Assembly: GCF_002915175.1 (NCBI RefSeq)
Contig: NZ_NXEJ01000009.1
Coordinates: 1 to 64,000, forward strand
Source: Agrobacterium rosae
GTDB taxonomy: Bacteria; Pseudomonadota; Alphaproteobacteria; Rhizobiales; Rhizobiaceae
Direction of reading: 5' to 3'
Length of the DNA stretch: 64,000 nucleotides
A program made the translations under genes and the position numbers. Each line of letters opens with the position of its first letter. The first letter of the stretch is position 1. Shown here one piece after another: positions 39,800 through 51,928 of this stretch. The notes beneath the pieces are model-generated. The model saw only the letters and a list, made by a program, of their open reading frames with translations, ran no database searches and had not been told where the DNA came from.

Positions 39800-40639
39800 T
39801 TATTCGGCAGCGGCAAGGCGCGATGCGCGCACACCTGTTGAAAGTCCCTTTACCAGCGTTGTGACGAAGGGAACAGTGTCATTCGTGGCTTTGCCATCCT
39901 TGGTCAGGCTGGCGGCAATCTGGTTGACGATGACAGATCCGACAACGACGCCATCGGCAACAGCGCCGATGGCACGGGCATGATCTGCGGTCTTGACGCC
40001 AAATCCGACGCAGACCGGAAGGCCGGTATGGGATTTGATCCGACCGACGGCACCGGAAATCAGCGCCGGTTCCGGCAATGCCGAACCGGTGATCCCGTTG
40101 GTCGAAACATAATAAACGAAGCCCGAGGTGTTTTTGAGAACAGTGGGCAGTCGCTTCTCATCGGTCGTTGGCGTCGCAAGACGAATGAAATTGATGTCGC
40201 GACTCAAGGCCGGAACGCAAAGCTCATCGTCCATTTCCGGCGGCAGATCAACGACGATGAGGCCATCTATGCCAGCCGCCAACGCGTCATCCAAAAACTT
40301 TTCAACGCCATAGATGTAGATGGGATTGTAATAGCCCATCAAAACGATCGGTGTCGCACTATCCTGCTTGCGAAATTCCCGTGCCAGATCGAGCGTGGTT
40401 TTTAACGTCTGTCCGCCCTTCAGCGCACGCTGTGCGGCAAGCTGAATGGCTGGGCCATCTGCCATGGGGTCGGAAAAGGGCATACCGAGTTCGATCACAT
40501 CGGCACCAGCGTCCGGCAACGATTTCATAATGCCGAGCGACGTCTCAAAATCCGGATCGCCACCCATGAAATAGGTGATCAGTGCGGGGCGATTTTCAGC
40601 GCGCAAATCAGCAAAGCGCTTGTCCATACGTGCAGTCAT
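39800..40639 (-). CDS. trpA: Tryptophan synthase alpha chain
   Basis: TIM-barrel subunit, 279 aa, cleaving indole-3-glycerol phosphate to indole and GAP. Catalytic Glu50 ([11 protein letters not shown]) and Asp61 (MADGPAIQ) are present. The start ATG 40639 follows the trpB stop by 2 nt, so translation is coupled and the two subunits are made together. Confidence 0.97.
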   Translation of the reverse strand: MTARMDKRFADLRAENRPALITYFMGGDPDFETSLGIMKSLPDAGADVIELGMPFSDPMADGPAIQLAAQRALKGGQTLKTTLDLAREFRKQDSATPIVLMGYYNPIYIYGVEKFLDDALAAGIDGLIVVDLPPEMDDELCVPALSRDINFIRLATPTTDEKRLPTVLKNTSGFVYYVSTNGITGSALPEPALISGAVGRIKSHTGLPVCVGFGVKTADHARAIGAVADGVVVGSVIVNQIAASLTKDGKATNDTVPFVTTLVKGLSTGVRASRLAAAE

Positions 40640-40641
40640 GA

Positions 40642-41862
40642 TTACGCACCCATTTCCAGAAGTTTCGCCACGGTGAAGATGTCCTTGTCGCCACGGCCGC
40701 ACAGGTTCATGACGATGATCTGATCCTTATCCATCTTTGGAGCACGCTTGACGACTTCCGCCAGCGCATGCGCAGGCTCAAGGGCGGGAATGATGCCCTC
40801 TGTGCGTGTCAGCAACTGGAAGGCATCCAGCGCCTCATTGTCCTTGATGGGCACATATTCGACGCGGCCTGCATCTTTCAGCCACGAATGTTCTGGGCCG
40901 ATGCCGGGATAATCGAGACCTGCGGAAATCGAGTGACCTTCCTTGATCTGGCCATCGCTGTCTTGCAACAGATAGGTGCGATTGCCGTGCAGCACGCCGG
41001 GTGAACCGGCTGTGAGAGACGCGCAATGCTCCTCACCTTCAAGACCCTTACCGCCTGCTTCAACGCCGACGATCTTGACGCTGGCGTCGTCGAGGAAGGG
41101 GTGGAACAGGCCGATGGCGTTAGAGCCACCACCAACCGCAGCCACGAGCATGTCGGGAAGACGCCCTTCAGCTGCCATCATCTGCTCACGCACTTCGTGG
41201 CCGATGACGGATTGGAAGTCTCGAACCATTTCCGGGTATGGATGCGGACCAGCTGCGGTGCCGATCATGTAATAGGTGTCATCGACATTGGTGACCCAAT
41301 CACGCAAGGCCTCGTTCATGGCATCTTTCAGCGTGCCATGACCTGCTGTCACCGGAATGACTTCTGCACCCAGAAGCTTCATGCGAAAGACATTGGGTGC
41401 CTGACGCTCGACATCTGTTGCACCCATGTAGACCACGCATGGAATACCGAAACGGGCAGCGACGGTTGCCGAGGCAACGCCATGCTGACCGGCACCGGTT
41501 TCCGCGATGATACGGGTCTTGCCCATGCGCTTGGCGAGCAGGATTTGTCCGAGGCAATTGTTGATCTTGTGCGAACCGGTGTGGTTCAGTTCGTCACGCT
41601 TGAAGTAAATCTTTGCGCCGCCCAGCTCATGCGTCAGTCGCTCGGCAAAATAGAGCGGGCTCGGGCGGCCGGTATAATGGGTGTTGAGGTGGGTCAGCTC
41701 TGCCTGGAACTCGGGATCGGTCTTGGCCTTGTTCCATTCGGCTTGGAGATCAAGGATCAGCGGCATCAACGTTTCGGCCACGAAGCGGCCTCCGTAGATA
41801 CCGAAGCGCCCGTCCTCATCGGGACCAGCGCGGAAAGAGTTGGGTTTCACCGTTTCGTTCAC
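40642..41862 (-). CDS. trpB: Tryptophan synthase beta chain
   Basis: PLP enzyme of 406 aa that condenses indole with serine. The PLP lysine is Lys99 in [10 protein letters not shown]; the phosphate-binding GGGSNAIG loop is present. The start appears to be GTG at 41862, with GGGAG 9 nt upstream. It begins 2 nt after the trpF stop, in the order trpF-trpB-trpA. Confidence 0.98.
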   Translation of the reverse strand: MNETVKPNSFRAGPDEDGRFGIYGGRFVAETLMPLILDLQAEWNKAKTDPEFQAELTHLNTHYTGRPSPLYFAERLTHELGGAKIYFKRDELNHTGSHKINNCLGQILLAKRMGKTRIIAETGAGQHGVASATVAARFGIPCVVYMGATDVERQAPNVFRMKLLGAEVIPVTAGHGTLKDAMNEALRDWVTNVDDTYYMIGTAAGPHPYPEMVRDFQSVIGHEVREQMMAAEGRLPDMLVAAVGGGSNAIGLFHPFLDDASVKIVGVEAGGKGLEGEEHCASLTAGSPGVLHGNRTYLLQDSDGQIKEGHSISAGLDYPGIGPEHSWLKDAGRVEYVPIKDNEALDAFQLLTRTEGIIPALEPAHALAEVVKRAPKMDKDQIIVMNLCGRGDKDIFTVAKLLEMGA

Positions 41863-41864
41863 TC

Positions 41865-42521
41865 TTAAACTCCCTGCGGCCTTGCCGATCGGACCGCATC
41901 GAAAAATGCGTCGATCATGGCCAAATCCTTCACACCCGGCGCGCTTTCGACACCAGACGATGCATCTATTCCCCTCGCCCCGGTTTCTTCCAAGGCTTCA
42001 GCGATATTGTCTTTGTTCAATCCCCCGGAAAGCATGTAATCTACGCCTTCGTCAAGAGTGCGCAGCAAGGTCCAATCGAAGGACACGCCATTCCCGCCTG
42101 GAAGATCGGAACCCGCTGGCGGTTTGGCATCGAACAGGAACTTGTCGGCAATCCCTATATAGGGATGAATTTTGGCAAGATCATCGCCATCACGAATGGA
42201 AAACGCTTTTATGACGGGCAATCCGTAGACAGCTTTGATGTTCAGTACTCTCTCCGGAGTTTCGCTGCCATGCAGTTGCAGCATGTCCGGCTTCAGCAAA
42301 TCGATGATCTCGTCCAGCTCGTCATTGTCGGCATTGACGGTAACGGCCACGATCTTGACGCTGCCGCGCACGGCATCGGCCAGCTTGCCTGCGATGTCAG
42401 GCTCGATATTGCGTGGGCTCTTTTCAAAGAAGATAAAGCCGATATGGGTCGCACCGCGTCTAACGGACCGCTCAATGGCGTCCGCCGACTTCAGTCCGCA
42501 AATCTTTATGTCCGGTTTCAT
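41865..42521 (-). CDS. trpF: Phosphoribosylanthranilate isomerase
   Basis: TIM-barrel isomerase of 218 aa in tryptophan synthesis, with general base Cys8 (IKICGLKS) and the general acid Asp in the [17 protein letters not shown] region. ATG 42521 gives the standard N-terminus; ten codons upstream are in frame but unlike the family. No attenuator or leader peptide rich in Trp is visible upstream. Confidence 0.96.
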   Translation of the reverse strand: MKPDIKICGLKSADAIERSVRRGATHIGFIFFEKSPRNIEPDIAGKLADAVRGSVKIVAVTVNADNDELDEIIDLLKPDMLQLHGSETPERVLNIKAVYGLPVIKAFSIRDGDDLAKIHPYIGIADKFLFDAKPPAGSDLPGGNGVSFDWTLLRTLDEGVDYMLSGGLNKDNIAEALEETGARGIDASSGVESAPGVKDLAMIDAFFDAVRSARPQGV

Positions 42522-42589
42522 AGGGTGGGAGGTGCCACGAAATGCGTCCAAAGTCGAGCCAAATCCATTTTCCGCGGACAGAGAACGAG

Positions 42590-42605
42590 TGTTTCACGTG
42601 AATCC
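42590..42605. other. parS-like ParB site (14 of 16)
   Basis: TGTTTCACGTGAATCC lies in the gap between trpF and the YgjP-type gene. It differs from the parS consensus TGTTTCACGTGAAACA at positions 14 and 16 and keeps the central CACGTG with flanking TTT and AA. ParB binding is inferred. Confidence 0.6.
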
Positions 42606-42623
42606 AAAACCGTTTGGAACGCT

Positions 42624-43391
42624 TCAGTCGAAGTCGATGGCATGGAGTTGTGATCCATTGCGCTTCAACCAAGCCTTTGAGGTTTCAGTATGCGGGCAGA
42701 GCCGTTCACATAAGGCCCAGAATTTTGGGCCGTGATTCATCTCGCGCAGATGTGCGACCTCATGGGCGGCGAGGTAATCAATGACGCTTTCCGGTGCCAT
42801 GACGATGCGCCAGGAAAAACTGAGATTGCCTTCGTGCGAGCAGGAGCCCCACCGGCTGCGGGTGTCTTTCATGGAAATGGAGCGAACGGATTTGCCGACT
42901 GTTTTTGCGTGAACAGCGACCAGCCGTTCCAGATCGGCGCGCGCTTCTTTTTTCAAGAACGTCGCAATGCGCTTGCCCAAGCTTTCCGGTAAGCCGCTCA
43001 CTCGCAGCACGGCCTCGCCGTCCGCGTTTGTCACCACATGTGTCACGCCGCGCAATGTGCCGGTGTGCTCGATGCGGTGTGCAACGCCGCGGATATCGAT
43101 CTTGCCGCCATCCACGATACCTGCATCGTCCGAAAACTTTGCCAGTCTGTTTTTCAGCCAGCCATTATAACGGTCCAGAAAGTCATCGACCTCACGGTGA
43201 TGTAGACCATAGGGAATGGTCATCTTCAGCGCTTTGCCACCTGGTTCGATGCGAAGTGTGATGCGGGTTGCGCGTTGGTTTTCCTTGATGGTGATAGGCA
43301 AGCTACGACCGCCAACCTCCACCAAACGCTGAGAGGGCGCGGCTTTCGCGGAGGCAGGTTGTTTCGGAGACTTTCGGAGAAGCGAAAACAT
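42624..43391 (-). CDS. YgjP/SprT-like M48-type metallopeptidase (DUF45)
   Basis: This 255-aa protein belongs to the DUF45/YgjP family. Zinc ligands are visible: HEVAH at residues 210-214 and a third His at 220 in NHGPKFW. TRSRWGSCS before it is the family's conserved strand. The physiological substrate is not known to me. It is monocistronic or read through towards trpF; a parS-like site lies 18 bp beyond its stop. Confidence 0.88.
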   Translation of the reverse strand: MFSLLRKSPKQPASAKAAPSQRLVEVGGRSLPITIKENQRATRITLRIEPGGKALKMTIPYGLHHREVDDFLDRYNGWLKNRLAKFSDDAGIVDGGKIDIRGVAHRIEHTGTLRGVTHVVTNADGEAVLRVSGLPESLGKRIATFLKKEARADLERLVAVHAKTVGKSVRSISMKDTRSRWGSCSHEGNLSFSWRIVMAPESVIDYLAAHEVAHLREMNHGPKFWALCERLCPHTETSKAWLKRNGSQLHAIDFD

Positions 43392-43436
43392 GTCCTTTCA
43401 TAGCGATTCGCACCACAAAAAGCTATCCGCCTGTCC

Positions 43437-44672
43437 TTAAGCAGCCTTCTCATGTTTGCGCATAAAATCCACCATGCGCGGCACGATATCGCTGCGGAAG
43501 CGCGAACCGTTGAAAACGCCGTAATGGCCGACATCCGGCTGCATGTAATGCTCACGCTTGCTGTCTGGAAGATTGAGACAGATGTCATGCGCCGCCTTGG
43601 TCTGGCCGACGCCGGAGATATCGTCGTTCTCACCCTCCACTGTGAAAAGTGCCGTATGTCGAATGGCCGACGGATCGACCGCCCTGCCCTTGTGTAACAT
43701 CATGCCTTTGGGCAGAGCATGTTCGATGAAGACCGTTTCGACCGTCTGGAGATAGAACTCCGCTGTCAGATCCATCACGGCCAGATATTCATCATAGAAC
43801 TCGCGATGTTTCTCCGCCGAATCCCCGTCATTCTTGACGAGATTGAGGTAGAAATCCTTATGCGCCGTCATGTGCCGGTCGAGGTTCATCGACATGAAGC
43901 CGGAGAGCTGTAGAAAGCCTGGATAGACGGGACGGCCGAAACCCGGCTGCGGCCATGGCACCTGCATTACCACATTGTCGCGAAACCATTCGATTGGCTT
44001 GCCTTTAGCCATCTCATTGACGGCAGTGGGATTGATACGCGTATCGATTGGCCCACCCATCAGCGTCATCGAGGCAGGAGCGCATGTGTCATCATCCGCT
44101 TCCATCAGGGACACGGCGGCGAGAACCGGCACGGATGGCTGACAAACGGCCACGACATGCACGCCTTCGCCGATGTGATGCAGCATATCGATGACGTGGG
44201 AGATATAGTCGTCTAGGTCGAACCCGCCGTCCGTTACCGGCACCGTTCGCGCATCTATCCAGTCGGTAATGTAAATCTCGCCGTAAGGGAGCAAAGCTTC
44301 AACGGTGCCACGCAGCAAAGTGGAGTAATGGCCTGACATGGGCGAAACGATCAATATTTTTGGGTCAGCCTTGCGATTTGCGCCGAGATCACGATTGAAT
44401 CGCACCAGATTACAGAATGGTCTCGACCAAACGGTTTCCTCGATAACGCTCACGGGCTTGCCGTCAACCACGGTAGAGGACAGACCGAATTCAGGTTTTC
44501 CATAACGCCGGGTCAATCGCTCGAAAACCTCGAAACCTGCATCCATGCTGCGCCCGAAGGCGGTATTGGATAAAGGGCTGAGTGGATTGCTATAGGCCTG
44601 GCGCATCATATCTGCACCTGCCCTCAGCGGGGCCATGGCCGCATGGTTCATTTCATAGAGATGATAGAACAT
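43437..44672 (-). CDS. phaZ: Intracellular polyhydroxyalkanoate depolymerase
   Basis: Alpha/beta-hydrolase of 411 aa that mobilises PHB granules. The lipase-like box has Cys177 (VAVCQPSVPVL) instead of Ser, as in intracellular depolymerases of the Ralstonia PhaZ1 type. VEGENDDISGVGQT and HYMQPDVGHYGVFNGSRF near the C-terminus carry the Asp and His of the triad. ATG 44672 gives MFYHLYEMNHAAM, the common start. No phaC synthase is nearby. Confidence 0.92.
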   Translation of the reverse strand: MFYHLYEMNHAAMAPLRAGADMMRQAYSNPLSPLSNTAFGRSMDAGFEVFERLTRRYGKPEFGLSSTVVDGKPVSVIEETVWSRPFCNLVRFNRDLGANRKADPKILIVSPMSGHYSTLLRGTVEALLPYGEIYITDWIDARTVPVTDGGFDLDDYISHVIDMLHHIGEGVHVVAVCQPSVPVLAAVSLMEADDDTCAPASMTLMGGPIDTRINPTAVNEMAKGKPIEWFRDNVVMQVPWPQPGFGRPVYPGFLQLSGFMSMNLDRHMTAHKDFYLNLVKNDGDSAEKHREFYDEYLAVMDLTAEFYLQTVETVFIEHALPKGMMLHKGRAVDPSAIRHTALFTVEGENDDISGVGQTKAAHDICLNLPDSKREHYMQPDVGHYGVFNGSRFRSDIVPRMVDFMRKHEKAA

Positions 44673-44747
44673 GGATGAACGCCTCCCGTCGTTTATCTTG
44701 GTCTTTTGCAGGATAGTAGCATCTTTTCGCACATGCACAAAATGCGC

Positions 44748-44776
44748 TAAGCGCTGGTGAGTTGCACCAGCGCTTA
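44748..44776 (-). terminator. Hairpin terminator after the FAH-family gene
   Basis: A perfect 12-bp inverted repeat TAAGCGCTGGTG/CACCAGCGCTTA with a 5-nt loop lies 41 bp beyond the minus-strand stop at 44817, with a short T-run (ATTTTG) further on. It separates that gene from phaZ. Confidence 0.65.
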
Positions 44777-44816
44777 AATTGCTTCCAGAGATAATGGCTC
44801 TAACCGAAGCTGACGC

Positions 44817-45659
44817 TTAAACGTCGGCGACGAAAGTCTGCTTCTGAGTTCCCAGACCTTCGATGCCGAGTTCGACAACATCGCCAGCTTTCAGGAAGCG
44901 CTGTGGCTTCATGCCAAGGCCGACGCCGGGAGGCGTGCCGGTGGAGATAACATCTCCGGGATGCAGGGACATGAACTGGCTGAGATAGGAAACGACGTGA
45001 GCGACACCATAGACCATGGTTTTGCTGGAACCGTTCTGCATCGTCTCACCATTGACCTTCAGCCACATACCAAGGTTTTGTGGATCGGCAACTTCATCCT
45101 TGGTCACGAGCCATGGACCGATTGGGCCGAAGGTGTCGCAGGATTTTCCCTTGGTCCACTGGCCCTGGCGCTCTGACTGAAACGCGCGCTCCGAGACATC
45201 ATGTGAAACACAATAGCCGGCGACGTAATCCAGCGCATCGGCTTCAGAGACATATTTCGCTGTCTTGCCGATGACGACACCGAGTTCGACTTCCCAGTCC
45301 GTCTTCTCCGAACCGCGCGGGATAACGACATTGTCGTCGGGGCCGACGATGGCGGAGGTGGCCTTCATGAAGATAACCGGTTCGGACGGCACCTTCGCAC
45401 CGGTTTCGGCAGCGTGGTCGGAGAAGTTGAGCCCGATGCAAATGAACTTGCCCGTGCCGGAAACGCAGGCTCCGATGCGCTCGCCGGACAGAACGGGAAG
45501 CGAAGAGAGATCGATGGCAGCAATTTTTTTGAGACCCTCCGGCGAGATTGCCTCTCCGCCGATATCTTTCACGTGTGAAGAAAGATCACGGACCTTTCCA
45601 TCCGTATCGAGGATTGCTGGCTTTTCCTGGCCGGGTTGGCCGACGCGCATCAGTTTCAT
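44817..45659 (-). CDS. Fumarylacetoacetate hydrolase family protein
   Basis: FAH-fold metalloenzyme of 280 aa. The metal site is visible as Glu123 and Glu125 (DWEVELGVV) and Asp154 (VSHDVSER); the GTPPGVG loop is near residue 245. The family includes ureidoglycolate lyase-like enzymes, 2-hydroxyhepta-diene-dioate isomerases and acylpyruvases; the substrate cannot be assigned here. GGGAG precedes the ATG. Confidence 0.88.
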   Translation of the reverse strand: MKLMRVGQPGQEKPAILDTDGKVRDLSSHVKDIGGEAISPEGLKKIAAIDLSSLPVLSGERIGACVSGTGKFICIGLNFSDHAAETGAKVPSEPVIFMKATSAIVGPDDNVVIPRGSEKTDWEVELGVVIGKTAKYVSEADALDYVAGYCVSHDVSERAFQSERQGQWTKGKSCDTFGPIGPWLVTKDEVADPQNLGMWLKVNGETMQNGSSKTMVYGVAHVVSYLSQFMSLHPGDVISTGTPPGVGLGMKPQRFLKAGDVVELGIEGLGTQKQTFVADV

Positions 45660-45850
45660 AGGTCTCTCCCACTTGCATTTGATTATGCATATATGAACGA
45701 ACTATTTATCCTTGTCACCATTTCATGGTCAAAAACGCGAACCAACATAGGCCTTGCGCATTCCCCTATCCATGGCATTGAATGAAGGCTAAGCCACATC
45801 ATGGCTTTACGCTGCATCCATGTGACGCAGAAAATTGTCGAGGAGATGAT

Positions 45851-46453
45851 ATGACCTACAGTAATTCACGCCAATCCGAATACCCGGTCGATCCCATTTT
45901 TCTGGACCGATGGTCACCGCGAGCATTTACGGACGCAGCAATGCCCAAAGAACATTTGCTGACGATCCTCGATGCGGCGCATTGGGCTCCATCGGCGTCC
46001 AATCTCCAGCCTTGGCGCTTTGTTTATACCCATAGAGGCAGCCCGGATTGGGATAAATTCGTGGGCCTGCTGATGGAGGGAAACCAGCGTTGGGCCAAAA
46101 ACGCCGCGGTTCTGCTCTTTATCATTTCTCGTGATTACAATATTTCGCGCGATGGCGAGAAGAAGCCTGCGACGACCCATTCATTCGACGCCGGAGCCGC
46201 GTGGTTCTCGCTCGCGATGCAGGCGCATTATCTCGGCTATCACGCCCATGGCATGGCGGGCATATTTAAAGACAAAATCGCAGAAGCGCTCAATCTGCCG
46301 CAAGGTTATGTCGTGGAAGCAGCCGTCGCCATCGGTACGATTGCCGACAAAAGCACCCTACCCGACGAACTGGCCGCACGCGAAGTTCCAAGCGAGAGAT
46401 TGCCGCTTGCCGACGTCGCGTTTGAAGGCAGTTTCACTGGCAAGGCGGATTGA
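45851..46453 (+). CDS. Nitroreductase family protein
   Basis: FMN-dependent oxidoreductase of 200 aa. RWSPRAFTD and AAHWAPSASNLQPWRFV are the N-terminal FMN-binding signatures, and GYHAHGMAGI lies in the second half. Substrate unknown; family members reduce nitro compounds, quinones or related acceptors with NAD(P)H. GAGGAG precedes the ATG at 45851. It is convergent with gyrB and shares a bidirectional terminator with it. Confidence 0.9.
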   Translation: MTYSNSRQSEYPVDPIFLDRWSPRAFTDAAMPKEHLLTILDAAHWAPSASNLQPWRFVYTHRGSPDWDKFVGLLMEGNQRWAKNAAVLLFIISRDYNISRDGEKKPATTHSFDAGAAWFSLAMQAHYLGYHAHGMAGIFKDKIAEALNLPQGYVVEAAVAIGTIADKSTLPDELAAREVPSERLPLADVAFEGSFTGKAD

Positions 46454-46478
46454 GCTGGTTGCTACCAACCGTCAGAAC

Positions 46479-46520
46479 AACAAAAGGCCCGGTGGAAGCA
46501 TATCCACCGGGCCTTTTGTT
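46479..46520. terminator. Bidirectional terminator between nitroreductase and gyrB
   Basis: A perfect 18-bp stem AACAAAAGGCCCGGTGGA with its complement and a 6-nt loop. The stem itself ends in TTTTGTT on both strands, so it can stop transcripts from either side. Confidence 0.95.
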
Positions 46521-46527
46521 AACATTG

Positions 46528-46543
46528 CGTTTCACGTGAATCG
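46528..46543. other. parS-like ParB site (13 of 16)
   Basis: CGTTTCACGTGAATCG sits between the terminator and the gyrB stop. It differs from parS at positions 1, 14 and 16 but keeps the core GTTTCACGTGAA. Weaker than the other sites. Confidence 0.5.
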
Positions 46544-46570
46544 TCGCATCCGACAATCCACCGGTTAAAA

Positions 46571-49093
<2,523 letters not shown>

Positions 49094-49168
49094 CTATAGA
49101 AATTCCGCCTCGATATCCAAAGTCCACGAGCGCCAAAACCCAGCACAAAGTCGGGGATAGCGCGGGTT

Positions 49169-49534
49169 TCAATCGCAAGAACGGCTTTTTTGCAGCACCT
49201 CTGTCAGTTCATCTATCACAGTTGGCGACAGCTTGCGAATATTCCGCGCCAATCCGTTGGCCAGCGCCGTATATTCCTTCGGCAAACCGGCTGTATCGAT
49301 CACCACGCGTGGATCGGACGCGCCAGCCAGTGAGAACAACTCGTCGGCCTCATCCCAGATGATGTTGAAGTAGCCGGCAATGCGCTGAAGAAGATCGAAA
49401 CTCGGTTTGCCGCGCTTTCCATGTTCCAGCGCCGAGAGATAGGCAGGCGAAACGCCAATCGCCAGCGCCATCTGCTTTTGCGTTACACCCTTCTTCTCCC
49501 GCAGCACTCGCACGGCATCGGCAAAGGGTGTCAT
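49169..49534 (-). CDS. XRE-family helix-turn-helix regulator
   Basis: A 121-aa protein with an N-terminal Cro/C1-type HTH at about residues 8-62 (KGVTQKQMALAIGVSPAYLSALEHGKRGKPSF) and a C-terminal part without a recognised domain. Its start overlaps the smr stop by 4 nt (ATGA). A DNA-binding regulator is certain at family level; its targets are unknown. It is the last gene of the overlapping timA-mltA-smr set. Confidence 0.87.
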   Translation of the reverse strand: MTPFADAVRVLREKKGVTQKQMALAIGVSPAYLSALEHGKRGKPSFDLLQRIAGYFNIIWDEADELFSLAGASDPRVVIDTAGLPKEYTALANGLARNIRKLSPTVIDELTEVLQKSRSCD

Positions 49535-50118
49535 GAGGGCTCACCGCGACGTCTGGCCAGGCGCACATAAAGCGCACCATCGCCGCCATGGTTCATCGAT
49601 GCATCCTCATAGGACGAGATGAGATAGCGATACTCCGGTTTGGAAAACCACATGGGCACCGCCCGCTTCAATGCGCCATCGCTGCCCATGGACCGGCCCT
49701 TACCGGTAATGACCAGCACGTGGCGCAAACCGCGCTCATGTGCCCGAATCAGAAAATCAAGAAGCACGGCGTGGGCTTCGCTCTGGAACATCCCGTGCAG
49801 ATCGATTCGCGCCTCCAGCGGCAAGCGCCCACGGGTCAGCTTTCGTTTGACGGGCTTTTCCAGCGGGCTGTGAAAACGCTTCCTGTCCGCCTCCGTCAAT
49901 AAGGGTTGAGGCACTGTTTCGATGATCATCTGCGGGAAAGGCGGAATGGGTTTGCCGGGTTTCTTTTCCGGCTGCAGCGGCAACACGACCTCGGCTTCGG
50001 CCTCCAGCGCTTCGAAAGCAAGAAGATCCTCGGCACGACCGGAAATCAACCGCGTCGTCTTGGCCACCTTCCCCCATAAAATACGCTCGTCCTTGCCGAG
50101 CTTGCGGCCACCCTTCAT
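49531..50118 (-). CDS. Smr/MutS2-domain protein
   Basis: This 195-aa protein has a C-terminal Smr domain: DLHG at residues 106-109 and the ITGKGRS loop near 137-143, typical of Smr nucleases. The N-terminal 100 residues are basic and proline-rich. The ATG at 50118 overlaps the mltA stop (TGATG). Smr domains act on branched DNA or on colliding ribosomes' mRNA; which applies here is not evident. Confidence 0.87.
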   Translation of the reverse strand: MKGGRKLGKDERILWGKVAKTTRLISGRAEDLLAFEALEAEAEVVLPLQPEKKPGKPIPPFPQMIIETVPQPLLTEADRKRFHSPLEKPVKRKLTRGRLPLEARIDLHGMFQSEAHAVLLDFLIRAHERGLRHVLVITGKGRSMGSDGALKRAVPMWFSKPEYRYLISSYEDASMNHGGDGALYVRLARRRGEPS

Positions 50119-51236
50119 CACCGATACCTTTCCGCTGCTCCACGCGGTATCAGTATATAAAAATCTGCGTCATTGCGCACCGTGCCTGCAAGCTCTCCCG
50201 CCTCATCACCGGACCCCGTGAAAATATCGCCACGGGCAGGCCCGACAATGGCAGAACCTGTATCGAGTGCCAGCATCAGCCGGCCAAAGGAGTGACCACC
50301 ATCAAGATGGGTGAGGCTCTTCGAACTGATAAAGAAGGGGAAGCCAAACGTATGGATCAACCGATCCACCGCAAGCGACCGACCAGCAATCAAAGGTACT
50401 TTGGCGGCAGCAACAGGTCCAAGCTCTAGACCCTCCACATCCGCCTCGCGGAAAAAGATGTAGGAGCGATTGTGCCAGAGGACTTCATCCACCTTGTCCG
50501 GATGCTCGCCTAACCAAGCCCGGATGGTCTGCATCGATATGGTGGCTGGATCGAGCTCGCTTTTGTCCAGCAAAAGCCGACCGATCGGAGAGAAGGGATG
50601 ACCGGCCTTGGCCGCATAGGTGATCCGTTTGATCGTGCCATCGGCAAACCGAAGCCGCGCCGCACCCTGTACATGGACGAAAAAGAGATCGACTTTCGAT
50701 TTCGCCCAGGCAATTTCAAGACCACGGCCGTCGAGATATCCGCGGTCGATCTCTCCTCGGTCGGGATATGGGGAAATCGCACAATCGCGCTCGAGCCCGA
50801 AGGCATAATAGGGATCGATATCGGATGGTCTGTTGGTCTCATCCAGATCGATGAGGTCCGCCGGGCGACGATAAATCGGATATTTCCAGATCGCATCTGG
50901 CGTAGCCGATACGTCCAGTTCCGGCTCATAAAATGCAGTGACGAAACCGCTTCTGCCCGACGCGGGAGATATTTTGAATGGAAAACACTCCGCTTCAAAG
51001 AAGCGGCGGGCAGAAAGCGCATCGGTCAACTCTGCACTGTCGGCCTTCTCCAGAAGAGGAACAAGGTCATCCGCTTTGAGACCAAGTGCTCCGGTGCGAT
51101 ATCGCTTGCCGTGACTTAAATGTTCGAGAACGGAGTGCATGGCCGGAAACAGAGCCGAAGGATCGTCCGTCTGCCAACCGGGCAGTTCATCGAACGATAC
51201 CTCTTCTAAAGCAAAATCCCGGCCCATGCTGCTCAT
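50118..51236 (-). CDS. mltA: Murein transglycosylase A family protein
   Basis: MltA-family lytic transglycosylase of 372 aa. The MltA barrel is visible (TAFYEPELDVSA, IYRRPADLIDLDE, AYGFGLER-like AYFGLERD segment) and the C-terminal 3D domain carries LALDTGSAIVGPARGDIFTGSG with its catalytic Asp. The N-terminus MSSMGRDFALEEVSFDELPGW has no signal peptide or lipobox, and its ATG overlaps the timA stop, leaving no room for one. Location in the envelope is expected from the family, so export is unexplained. Confidence 0.9.
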   Translation of the reverse strand: MSSMGRDFALEEVSFDELPGWQTDDPSALFPAMHSVLEHLSHGKRYRTGALGLKADDLVPLLEKADSAELTDALSARRFFEAECFPFKISPASGRSGFVTAFYEPELDVSATPDAIWKYPIYRRPADLIDLDETNRPSDIDPYYAFGLERDCAISPYPDRGEIDRGYLDGRGLEIAWAKSKVDLFFVHVQGAARLRFADGTIKRITYAAKAGHPFSPIGRLLLDKSELDPATISMQTIRAWLGEHPDKVDEVLWHNRSYIFFREADVEGLELGPVAAAKVPLIAGRSLAVDRLIHTFGFPFFISSKSLTHLDGGHSFGRLMLALDTGSAIVGPARGDIFTGSGDEAGELAGTVRNDADFYILIPRGAAERYR

Positions 51237-51928
51237 TGTTCGGATTCGGTCGCGATCAGTTTCCAGTTTGGATCGCGCGAACGGATGTCGCGTGAGAAGG
51301 TCCAGATATCGTCAACCTCGGAGACATTTTCCGCGTCGCCGTCGATAACCTTGCCATCCTTATCATAGGTCGCCGAAATCAACTGGCTGATGATCCGCAG
51401 TGTAATCTGCTCTTCGGAATCACGGATGCTGGCATGGGTGATATCGATCTTTTCAGTGCCGACGAAGGTCGACTTGATCACTTCACCGCGGCTCTCACGC
51501 TCGGAAATCGCCGCATCGAAACCCTCATATACTTCCTTGGACAGGAGGTTCTTAAGCGTCTTGCGGTCGCCATCGGCAAAAGCCATGACGATCATTTCGT
51601 AGGCCATCCGGGCACCGTTCAGGAACTCCTTCGGCTCGAAAGACGGATCGGTCTTTGTCAGTTCACGAAGCGAATCATTGAGCGCTGAACCCACAGGGGC
51701 GATGGCATCGATTGCTGCAAAACGGTTTTCCTCGTCACCTTCCCCGCGGCGCGGCAAGGTCACGACCTTGTTATCGTCAGCCGGAGATTTGGCGGCATCA
51801 CGCGGGCTATAAGGGTCCACTGGTGGCTTCTCATTGCCGGTACGGCGGCCAAGAACACTGCGAAGCTGAAGAAAAATCAGCACTGCAGCCACAAGGAAAA
51901 ACAATGTTATAAAGTCGCTTGAGCCCAT
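51233..51928 (-). CDS. Tim44/TimA family adaptor protein
   Basis: A 231-aa membrane protein with one N-terminal transmembrane segment at about residues 6-24 (FITLFFLVAAVLIFLQL), a charged linker, and a Tim44-like domain from about residue 90 (SFEPKEFLNGARMAYEMIV onwards). Bacterial Tim44-like proteins are relatives of the mitochondrial import motor subunit; a role as an inner-membrane adaptor is inferred. It is divergent from fxsA/secB by 200 bp and heads an overlapping operon with mltA, smr and the XRE gene. Confidence 0.88.
   Translation of the reverse strand: MGSSDFITLFFLVAAVLIFLQLRSVLGRRTGNEKPPVDPYSPRDAAKSPADDNKVVTLPRRGEGDEENRFAAIDAIAPVGSALNDSLRELTKTDPSFEPKEFLNGARMAYEMIVMAFADGDRKTLKNLLSKEVYEGFDAAISERESRGEVIKSTFVGTEKIDITHASIRDSEEQITLRIISQLISATYDKDGKVIDGDAENVSEVDDIWTFSRDIRSRDPNWKLIATESEQ

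Noticed and set aside
42522..42623. Trp attenuator or leader peptide before trpF
   Set aside because: No run of Trp codons or alternative hairpins; the notable feature here is a parS-like site.
45569..45584. TTTCACGTGTGAAG in the FAH-family gene, parS-like
   Set aside because: Only 11 of 16 match; the right half-site is lost.
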